From assembly GCA_902533955.1 (NCBI GenBank), contig CACANV010000026.1, positions 1 to 10,131 of the forward strand: DNA of 10,131 bases, read 5' to 3'. The DNA is from an uncultured Pelagibacteraceae bacterium (GTDB taxonomy: Bacteria > Pseudomonadota > Alphaproteobacteria > Pelagibacterales > Pelagibacteraceae). Made by a program: the position numbers and the translations under genes. Below the pieces are notes generated by a model. The model did not search any database. It saw nothing but the letters and a program-made list of their open reading frames with translations, and was not told where the DNA came from. This document shows, piece after piece, positions 1 through 5,194 of this stretch; the first letter of the stretch is position 1, and every line of letters begins with the position of its first letter.

Positions 1-244
1 TATCTGCTTGACGCGGATTGTTTTTATTAACTGTAATCAACAATCTTAAAGCTCTTTTATATCTTTTTTTAGCTTTTTCACTCTTGCCTTTTGCTTCGTA
101 TTTCTTTGCTGACTTTATTAATCTAACGGCCTGATCATAATCTGATTTTGAACTATTGTTATTATCAGATCCTGTTGCAGCTGCATGCGAAGTGTTATTT
201 AAAAATAAAATAAAAATTAAAAATATTATAAATTTTTTAATCAT
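1..244 (-). CDS. Secreted TPR-like protein, N-terminal part (cut by window edge)
   Basis: The minus strand reads in frame from an ATG at 244-242 to the window edge, giving 81 residues. It begins MIKKFIIFLIFILFLNN, a basic start plus a hydrophobic core, and then TSHA. This is a signal peptide with likely cleavage after Ala21, so the product should be periplasmic or envelope-associated. After a polar Asn/Ser linker, residues about 35-77 form an alternating Ala/Tyr/Lys-rich helical pattern (YDQAV, KKYEAKGKSEKAKKRYKRAL, then KNNP) typical of one tetratricopeptide-type repeat. The start is supported by a one-base TAATG overlap with the pxpA stop, which implies translational coupling. The function is unknown; TPR domains usually bind proteins. 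The C-terminus lies outside the window, so the total length and repeat number cannot be judged. Confidence 0.7.
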   Translation of the reverse strand, partial: MIKKFIIFLIFILFLNNTSHAAATGSDNNNSSKSDYDQAVRLIKSAKKYEAKGKSEKAKKRYKRALRLLITVNKNNPRQAD

Positions 245-1017
245 TATGTAAATTTTTTCATTTTATTTAACGGTTTCAAAATAAGTTTATTATCCAGTAA
301 GTTTTTTTTGATTGACTTTGCTGTAGCTAAAGAACTTATGTTATCTCCATGTATGCAAACGGAGTCAATTTCGCAAGGTATTTGCTTTCCACTGTGACAA
401 TTAAGTGCCTGATTTTTAACCATACTTAATACGTGTTTTTTTGCTATTTCAGGATCTGTAATTAATGCGTTATTTTTTTTTCTTGAAACTAAGTTACCAT
501 CATCTTCATAATTTCTATCTGCAAAAATTTCACAGGCAATTTTCATATTTAAGTATTTCGCAGCCTTTTCCATTTTTGACCCTGTTGGAACTAGATATAT
601 TAAGTCTTTACTAATCTCATTTATTGATTTTGCTATTGTTTTTGCCAATTCAATATCTTCACAAGCCATATTGTTTAGTGCACCATGAGGTTTTATATGT
701 GTAACATTTTCCCCATATTTAGATGCTATGTCCTGTAGAATTTCATATTGATTAATTATTAATTTTCTAATTTCAGCTGAAGATAAATTAATTCTTTTCC
801 TTCCGAAGTTTTCTGGATCATTGAAAGATGGATGGGCACCAATACTTACTCCATTTCTTTTAGATATTTCTATAACTTGATTCATAGACCCTTCGTCTCC
901 CGCATGATATCCACAAGCAACATTTGCTGAATTTATAATATTTAACAAATCAGCATCGTACTTATTTGAGTGTAACTTTGATTTCTCTCCTAAATCACAA
1001 TTGATATTAATTTCCAT
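244..1017 (-). CDS. pxpA: 5-oxoprolinase subunit A (LamB/YcsF family)
   Basis: PxpA is one of three subunits of the prokaryotic ATP-dependent 5-oxoprolinase, which hydrolyses cytosolic 5-oxo-L-proline to L-glutamate. From the ATG at 1017 the protein has 257 residues, normal for the family. Family motifs are clear: INCDLGE (5-11), ANVACGYHAGD (31-41), GAHPSF (60-65), HIKPHGALN (107-115), FADRNYEDDGNLVSR (165-179) and VCIHGDN (220-226). The frame stays open upstream to 1200, but those 61 extra codons are antisense to pxpB and unlike the family, whose members begin at the MEININCDLGE-type segment, so 1017 is the chosen start. pxpB and pxpC lie divergently on the other strand, 28 bp away; many genomes keep the three genes in one operon. 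The gene ends TAATG into the downstream TPR-like gene. No strong Shine-Dalgarno sequence is seen. Confidence 0.95.
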   Translation of the reverse strand: MEININCDLGEKSKLHSNKYDADLLNIINSANVACGYHAGDEGSMNQVIEISKRNGVSIGAHPSFNDPENFGRKRINLSSAEIRKLIINQYEILQDIASKYGENVTHIKPHGALNNMACEDIELAKTIAKSINEISKDLIYLVPTGSKMEKAAKYLNMKIACEIFADRNYEDDGNLVSRKKNNALITDPEIAKKHVLSMVKNQALNCHSGKQIPCEIDSVCIHGDNISSLATAKSIKKNLLDNKLILKPLNKMKKFT

Positions 1018-1045
1018 AGTCTTATTTCTTAAAGTATAACATGGT
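1018..1045. promoter_or_regulatory. 28-bp divergent pxpA / pxpB promoter gap
   Basis: This is the entire space between the divergent pxpA and pxpB start codons. It contains AAAGTATAAC at 1031-1040. On the plus strand TATAAC (1035-1040) resembles a -10 box and would place transcription initiation at or near the pxpB ATG, giving an almost leaderless mRNA. On the minus strand TATACT (1038-1033) resembles a -10 box about 15 nt before the pxpA ATG. The two elements share bases, so the promoters would compete. Any -35 elements must lie inside the opposite gene's coding sequence, and neither is a good match. No Shine-Dalgarno sequence precedes pxpB. The assignment rests only on these weak motifs and the geometry. 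Confidence 0.35.
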
Positions 1046-1723
1046 ATGATAAAAAATATATCAAATCTTGGTGACGCAGCTTTATATTGTGATTTTGGAA
1101 GAGAAGTAAATAAAGAAATTAATTCTAGAGTTATACAATGTTTTAAAAATATTAAAGAAAATAAAATAGAAGGAATTACAAATATTACTCCATCATACAA
1201 TAAATTAATAATTTCATTTGATTTGAAAATAACAAATTATAAAAATATAAAAAAAATAATTGAAAATTTAAATTTAAAAAAATTCAAAAAAATAAAAAGT
1301 AAATTTATAGAGGTGCCTATTTGTTGTGAAAAAGAATTTGCTATTGATATTCAAAGGCTAGTAAAAAAATTAAAAATTTCTGAAAATAAAATATTTGAGA
1401 AATTTTTTTCAAAGAAATTTTTTTGTTATATGACTGGTTTTATTGCTGGAATGCCTTTTCTGGGTGATTTAGACAACAATATGAGAGCAAAACGTTTAGA
1501 TACTCCTAGAGTAAAAGTACCTAAAGGAGCAATTGGTTTAACCGAGCAATTTGCAAATATTTATACTTTTGAAAGTCCCGGAGGATGGAATATTATTGGA
1601 AATACTCCGATAAAAGTTTTTGATAAAGCGAATGAGAAACAACCAAATTTAATTAGTCCAGGAGATACAGTTATTTTTAAAAAAATTTCTAAAGAGGAAT
1701 ATGCCAAATATAAAAAAAAGTAG
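1046..1723 (+). CDS. pxpB: 5-oxoprolinase subunit B (KipI family)
   Basis: PxpB is the KipI-like subunit that works with PxpC and PxpA in ATP-dependent opening of 5-oxoproline to glutamate in the cytosol. The 225-residue product is of normal length. It starts with the family-like NLGDAALYCDFG segment (7-18). The C-terminal carboxyltransferase-like domain has GFIAGMPFLGD (131-141), TPRVKVPKGAIGL (153-165) and SPGGWNIIGNTP (177-188), which are the conserved KipI signatures. The region around residues 60-90 is rich in Asn, Ile and Lys, as expected from the base composition. The ATG at 1046 is the only start that keeps the conserved N-terminus, because the ATG at 1041 runs into TGA. The gene overlaps pxpC by 23 bp, which fits a joint complex. 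B. subtilis KipI also inhibits a sporulation kinase, but that role is unlikely here. Confidence 0.93.
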   Translation: MIKNISNLGDAALYCDFGREVNKEINSRVIQCFKNIKENKIEGITNITPSYNKLIISFDLKITNYKNIKKIIENLNLKKFKKIKSKFIEVPICCEKEFAIDIQRLVKKLKISENKIFEKFFSKKFFCYMTGFIAGMPFLGDLDNNMRAKRLDTPRVKVPKGAIGLTEQFANIYTFESPGGWNIIGNTPIKVFDKANEKQPNLISPGDTVIFKKISKEEYAKYKKK

Positions 1724-2660
1724 TTATTTTGAAGTAATTAGACCTGGAATAAATACAACATTTCAAGATCTAGGTAGAAAAAATTTGTATCATGTCGGAA
1801 TTCCATTTAGTGGAGCTATGGACAATAGAAATTACACATTAGCAAATGTAATCGCTGGCAATAAAAAAAATTCACCAATTATTGAATTTGCTTATCAGGG
1901 TCCACTTTTAGAATTTAAAGGAAAAAAAATTAATTTTACAATAACAGGTGATGTTAATTTCAAAATTTTAAAAAAAAATAAAAAAATAGTTGGGAATTGT
2001 TATCAAAACTATTTTTTAGAAAATGGAGATAAATTAGATATTCTTTCTACAAATAGATCTGTTTACGGTTATTTAGCAATAAGTGGAAGTTATGATGTAA
2101 AATTTCAATGGAACAGTTGTTCAATTAATACAAAAGCTAACATTGGATCTAACGATGGAAAAAAAATAGAAAAAGATCAAACAATCAAAATTTTGGATAC
2201 TCATTCTCATGATTCAAAAAGAAGATTAGAATATTTAAATTCTAAAATAGAAAATATTAGAGTTATAAAAGGTACAAATTATAATTATTTTTCTGAAGAT
2301 GGAAAAAAAACTTTTTTTGAAAATGAGTTTACAATTTCAAAACTAGCTGATCGTATGGGTATAAGATTAGAAGGTCCTAAAATTAAAAATATTGTTGATA
2401 CAAATATAAAATCTGAAGGAATTATTAAAGGAGTTATACAAGTGCCCGCAGACGGTAATCCGATAATAATGCTATCTGACCATGGTACAATAGGTGGTTA
2501 TCCAAAAATTGGTGTTGTTATAAGTGCTGATTATGACAAATTAGTACAGTTAACTCCTGGATCCAAAATTAAATTCAAAGAAATAAATTTATCTGATGCT
2601 GAAACCTTGTTTAAATTATATGAAATGGAAACAAAAAATTTATTTTCAAAAGTAAAATGA
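1701..2660 (+). CDS. pxpC: 5-oxoprolinase subunit C (KipA / biotin-dependent carboxyltransferase-like family)
   Basis: PxpC is the KipA-like partner of PxpB; together with PxpA it forms the 5-oxoprolinase. The 319-residue protein has the N-terminal signature TTFQDLGR (19-26) and GIPFSGAMD (33-41). Near the C-terminus it has IQVPADGNPIIMLSDHG (246-262), GGYPKI (265-270) and LVQLTPGSKIKF (281-292), all hallmarks of the family that is often annotated as biotin-dependent carboxyltransferase or urea amidolyase-related. The start at 1701 lies inside pxpB, preceded by AGAGGA only two bases away. No alternative ATG occurs before the conserved EVIRPG segment. It ends in an ATGA overlap with the permease gene. 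Synteny with pxpB and the nearby pxpA supports the oxoprolinase role over a carboxylase role. Confidence 0.93.
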   Translation: MPNIKKSSYFEVIRPGINTTFQDLGRKNLYHVGIPFSGAMDNRNYTLANVIAGNKKNSPIIEFAYQGPLLEFKGKKINFTITGDVNFKILKKNKKIVGNCYQNYFLENGDKLDILSTNRSVYGYLAISGSYDVKFQWNSCSINTKANIGSNDGKKIEKDQTIKILDTHSHDSKRRLEYLNSKIENIRVIKGTNYNYFSEDGKKTFFENEFTISKLADRMGIRLEGPKIKNIVDTNIKSEGIIKGVIQVPADGNPIIMLSDHGTIGGYPKIGVVISADYDKLVQLTPGSKIKFKEINLSDAETLFKLYEMETKNLFSKVK

Positions 2661-3526
2661 ATTTAATTTCTAAATTACCTGGTCCTTTATTAGTATTCTT
2701 GGGTGCAGTTTGTCTAAGTTTTGGAGGTCTAATTGTTAAATCATTTGAGGGTGCTACTCTCTGGCAAATATTGTTTTGGAGGCAATTTTTTTTTATAATT
2801 CTTGTAACTATTTTTTTATTATTTATTTATAAAAAAAATTTTTTTATAGCTCTTTATAAATCTGGAATGCCAGGTTTTTTTGGTGGAATAATACTTGGTT
2901 GTGGTTTTAGTGCATATGTTTTTGCGATGTATAATACGACTGTCGCTAACACTAACTTTATAATTCAAACACAAGCGATATTTTTAGCAATTTTTGGATA
3001 TATATTTTTAAACGAAAAAATATCAAAAGTAACTTTAACTTCTATAATACTTGCAATTTCAGGAATAATTTTAATGGTTGGAAATTCTTTATCTCCAGGA
3101 GAGTTATCTGGAAATATTGTGGCCTTTGTCATGCCAAGTTCTTTTGCAGTTTTAATTATAATTGTTAGAAAATATCCAAAAGTTGATATGGTACCTTTGC
3201 AACTTTTTGCAGGATTAATTGCTATGTTGATTGGATTTTTTGTATCTACAAAAATAAACATATCTGCAAATGACCTTTTATTAGCTTTTTTAGCAGGATT
3301 TTTTCAAATTGGATTTGGATTTATTTTTATAACAATTGGTGCAAAAAAAACTCTATCTGCAATGGTAGGAATATTAATGATGACAGAAGCTGTACTGGGA
3401 CCATTGTGGGCTTGGTTTTTTTTAAATGAAAAACCACAATTTATTGTATTAATAGGAGGGTCGATCATCATTTTTGCAGTCTTTATTCAATTTTATTCAT
3501 TGTTACAAAAAGAAAAAAAAACCTAA
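2657..3526 (+). CDS. EamA/DMT-superfamily inner-membrane permease
   Basis: This is a 289-residue, strongly hydrophobic protein with about ten predicted membrane helices in two halves (roughly 9-142 and 153-282), the duplicated EamA arrangement of drug/metabolite transporters. Each half ends its fourth or fifth helix with the recurring FLNEK motif (AIFGYIFLNEKIS, then GPLWAWFFLNEKPQ), which confirms the internal duplication. The positively charged YKKN loop and the KEKKT tail fit cytosolic termini. The start codon is embedded in the pxpC stop (ATGA), so translation is probably coupled. Substrates of DMT permeases range widely over amino acids, nucleosides and amines, and are usually exported. 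The position beside pxpBC suggests a pyroglutamate or related amino-acid substrate, but this is only inferred. No terminator follows the TAA; A-rich sequence leads directly into the gcv leader. Confidence 0.87.
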   Translation: MNLISKLPGPLLVFLGAVCLSFGGLIVKSFEGATLWQILFWRQFFFIILVTIFLLFIYKKNFFIALYKSGMPGFFGGIILGCGFSAYVFAMYNTTVANTNFIIQTQAIFLAIFGYIFLNEKISKVTLTSIILAISGIILMVGNSLSPGELSGNIVAFVMPSSFAVLIIIVRKYPKVDMVPLQLFAGLIAMLIGFFVSTKINISANDLLLAFLAGFFQIGFGFIFITIGAKKTLSAMVGILMMTEAVLGPLWAWFFLNEKPQFIVLIGGSIIIFAVFIQFYSLLQKEKKT

Positions 3527-3552
3527 AACTATTTATTTATATATGCTATAAA
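3525..3552 (+). promoter_or_regulatory. Probable gcv promoter with extended -10
   Basis: TGCTATAAA at 3544-3552 matches an extended -10 element (TG-N-TATAAA). It would start transcription near 3558-3560, exactly where the first strand of the riboswitch P1 helix begins. No recognisable -35 hexamer lies 16-18 bp upstream; that position is A-rich and covers the permease stop codon. The coincidence between the predicted start and the aptamer boundary is the main support. Confidence 0.45.
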
Positions 3553-3557
3553 TCTTT

Positions 3558-3717
3558 TACGGGAGAGACTACTCATTGTAGCGCCGAAGGAGCAACCACC
3601 CCGGAAACTCTCAGGCAAAAGGACCGTACATATTAACTCTGGAAAGAGAATTATTCTCGCCGAAGGAGCAAATCTCTCAGGCAAATAGACAGAGGGGGTA
3701 AAAAAAGAGTTAATATG
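3558..3717 (+). promoter_or_regulatory. Tandem glycine riboswitch controlling gcvTHP
   Basis: Two consecutive glycine aptamers (Rfam glycine class) precede gcvT. Aptamer 1 spans about 3558-3628. Its P1 is TACGG (3558-3562) with CCGTA (3624-3628), and its P2 is GAGAG (3563-3567) with CTCTC (3608-3612). Aptamer 2 spans about 3637-3694. Its P1 is CTCTG (3637-3641) with CAGAG (3690-3694), and its P2 is AGAGA (3645-3649) with TCTCT (3673-3677). The conserved core CGCCGAAGGAGCAA occurs at 3582-3595 and again at 3658-3671; CTCTCAGGCAAA occurs at 3608-3619 and again at 3674-3685. Aptamer 2 has a much shorter variable arm. Glycine riboswitches commonly activate gcv operons, and one has been described for SAR11 gcvT. 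The linker is only 8 nt. No U-rich terminator follows, so control at the translation start is more likely than attenuation. Confidence 0.95.
3629..3717 (+). promoter_or_regulatory. gcvT: Predicted anti-P1 helix that hides the gcvT start codon
   Basis: CATATTAACTCT (3629-3640) is the exact reverse complement of AGAGTTAATATG (3706-3717), giving 12 consecutive Watson-Crick pairs. The 3' strand contains the AGAG ribosome-binding-like bases (3706-3709) and the gcvT AUG (3715-3717). The 5' strand includes four of the five bases (3637-3640) that form P1 of aptamer 2, so the two helices exclude each other. Glycine binding, which stabilises P1, would free the start codon. The complementarity is seen directly; the switching mechanism is inferred. 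Confidence 0.7.
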
Positions 3718-4821
3718 ATAGTAAAAAAAACATCTTTAAATAGTTTGCATCATAAATATGGAGCTAAACTCGTAGAGTTTGCAGGTTATGAAATGCCAAT
3801 TCAATACAAAGATGGAATAATACAAGAGCATAAATTTACCAGATCCAATTCAGGAATTTTTGATGTTTCACATATGGGGCAATTATTTTTAGCTGGCTCC
3901 GATGACTTAACTCATGATTTAGAAAAGATTTTTCCAGCCAATTTGCAAAGTTTAAATTTAAATCAAAGCAAGTATTCGTTTCTTATGAATGATGATGGAG
4001 GAATACAGGATGATTTAATTATAACTAAAAAAAAATACGGTTTTCTAATAATATTAAATGCAGCATGTAAATATAATGATTATGAAATAATTAAATCTAA
4101 ACTTAAAAATAAATATAAAATTAAATTAGATGAAACACTTTCTTTGGTAGCTATTCAAGGCCCAGAAGCAAAAAATGTTTTAGATAAAATTATACCAGGT
4201 TGTAATGATTTAAAATTTATGAATGGAAATAATTATAATTTTGAGGGTTCAAATATTTATATAACTAGATCGGGTTATACAGGCGAAGATGGTTTTGAAA
4301 TATCTATAAAAAATGAAAAAACTGAGAGATTTGTTGAAAAACTTATTGAAAAAGGTTCTAAAATGATTGGATTGGGCGCAAGAGACACTTTGAGATTAGA
4401 AGCAGGTCTGTGTTTGTATGGTAATGACTTAGATATAAAAACAAGTCCAATAGAAGCAAATTTGAAATGGGCAATTCCAAAAAGCAGAATTAATAGTGAA
4501 TATCCAGGATCAAATATCTTAAAAAATCAAATAGAAAATGGTGTTAAAAAATTAAGAGTTGGAATTAAGCCAGAAACAAAAGTGATTGCAAGGGGTGATA
4601 CCAAAATATTTAATGATAACAATCAGGAAATAGGTAAAATTACTAGCGGTACATTTGGACCTAGTGTAGAACACTCAATTGCAATGGGATATGTTGAAAA
4701 TAATTATTCATCAATAGATACAAAAGTTTTTTTAGAAGTTAGAGGAAAAAAATTTCCAGCCAATGTCTGCAATTTACCATTTTACAAAAAAAACTATATA
4801 AAAGGAGAGATAAATGTCTGA
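3715..4821 (+). CDS. gcvT: Glycine cleavage system T protein (aminomethyltransferase)
   Basis: GcvT takes the aminomethyl group carried on lipoylated H protein, releases ammonia and passes the one-carbon unit to tetrahydrofolate, yielding 5,10-methylene-THF. The 368-residue length matches bacterial GcvT. Visible motifs are [11 protein letters not shown] (21-31), FDVSHMGQ (49-56), GGIQDDLI (95-102) with the likely catalytic Asp100, [10 protein letters not shown] (187-196) of the folate-binding region, and [18 protein letters not shown] (221-238). The C-terminal barrel domain begins around residue 280. The ATG at 3715 is the natural start and lies inside the predicted riboswitch-controlled helix. 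It is first in a tight gcvT-gcvH-gcvP operon and overlaps gcvH by 8 bp. Nothing appears truncated. Related folate enzymes such as YgfZ or sarcosine oxidase lack this operon context. Confidence 0.97.
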   Translation: MIVKKTSLNSLHHKYGAKLVEFAGYEMPIQYKDGIIQEHKFTRSNSGIFDVSHMGQLFLAGSDDLTHDLEKIFPANLQSLNLNQSKYSFLMNDDGGIQDDLIITKKKYGFLIILNAACKYNDYEIIKSKLKNKYKIKLDETLSLVAIQGPEAKNVLDKIIPGCNDLKFMNGNNYNFEGSNIYITRSGYTGEDGFEISIKNEKTERFVEKLIEKGSKMIGLGARDTLRLEAGLCLYGNDLDIKTSPIEANLKWAIPKSRINSEYPGSNILKNQIENGVKKLRVGIKPETKVIARGDTKIFNDNNQEIGKITSGTFGPSVEHSIAMGYVENNYSSIDTKVFLEVRGKKFPANVCNLPFYKKNYIKGEINV

Positions 4822-5194
4822 TGCAAAATATTCAAAAGAACATGAGTGGATTATATTAGAAGGTGATAAGGCTACTATTGGAATAACTAAACATGCAACT
4901 GAAATGTTGGGTGATATAGTTTTTGCTGAGTTACCAGAAAAAGGATCTAATGTTGAAAAGGATAGTACGGCTGGAGTTGTAGAGTCTACTAAAGCAGCAA
5001 GCGATGTTTATACGCCTGTTAGTGGAGAAGTAATTGATATAAATCAGGCAATAGTTGATGATCCATCTAAAATTAATGAAGATCCAGAAGGAACAGCGTG
5101 GTTTTTTAAGTTAAAATTAAAAGATAAATCAGAGATGGATAGTCTTATGAATAAGGAAGAATATGATAAATTTGCAAAAGAGAATGCTAGCTAA
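4814..5194 (+). CDS. gcvH: Glycine cleavage system H protein (lipoyl carrier)
   Basis: GcvH is the small lipoylated shuttle that carries the aminomethyl intermediate from the P protein to the T protein and is re-oxidised by the L protein. The 126-residue product has the expected EHEWI start (9-13), [19 protein letters not shown] (23-41) and the lipoylation motif [12 protein letters not shown] (55-66), with Lys60 as the predicted lipoyl site. The SGEV and [13 protein letters not shown] segments complete the fold. The Shine-Dalgarno sequence AAAGGAGAG at 4801-4809 is the best in the window and lies inside the end of gcvT, five bases before the ATG. H protein may therefore be translated efficiently and independently. 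The gene shares one base with gcvP (TAATG). Confidence 0.97.
   Translation: MSDAKYSKEHEWIILEGDKATIGITKHATEMLGDIVFAELPEKGSNVEKDSTAGVVESTKAASDVYTPVSGEVIDINQAIVDDPSKINEDPEGTAWFFKLKLKDKSEMDSLMNKEEYDKFAKENAS

Noticed and set aside
1018..1200. Upstream extension of the pxpA reading frame by 61 codons
   Set aside because: It is antisense to pxpB, has no similarity to LamB/YcsF N-termini, and the family start MEININCDLGE begins at 1017.
1396..1429. Repeated GAAATTTTTTT units in pxpB
   Set aside because: They encode Lys-Phe-Phe stretches within an intact family protein and are explained by A/T-rich codon use.
2965..3261. 98-codon minus-strand open frame inside the permease gene
   Set aside because: It lies wholly antisense to a well-supported membrane protein, has no ribosome site or recognisable motif, and is a compositional shadow.
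3505..3540. A-rich tract after the permease gene as an intrinsic terminator
   Set aside because: There is no GC-rich hairpin and no T tract on the coding strand, so termination cannot be supported.
3538..3633. Possible leader-linker pairing of ATATG (3541-3545) with CATAT (3629-3633)
   Set aside because: It is only five A/T-rich pairs, not adjacent to P1, and lies upstream of the likely transcription start.
3692..3698. GAGGGGG as the gcvT Shine-Dalgarno sequence
   Set aside because: It is 16 bases from the AUG, too far for a usual site, and partly belongs to aptamer 2 P1; AGAG at 3706-3709 is better spaced.
3598..3699. ACCCC (3598-3602) complementary to GGGGT (3695-3699)
   Set aside because: Five pairs between a conserved aptamer 1 region and the post-P1 G tract could occur by chance, and the aptamer 1 segment is expected to be used within its own fold.
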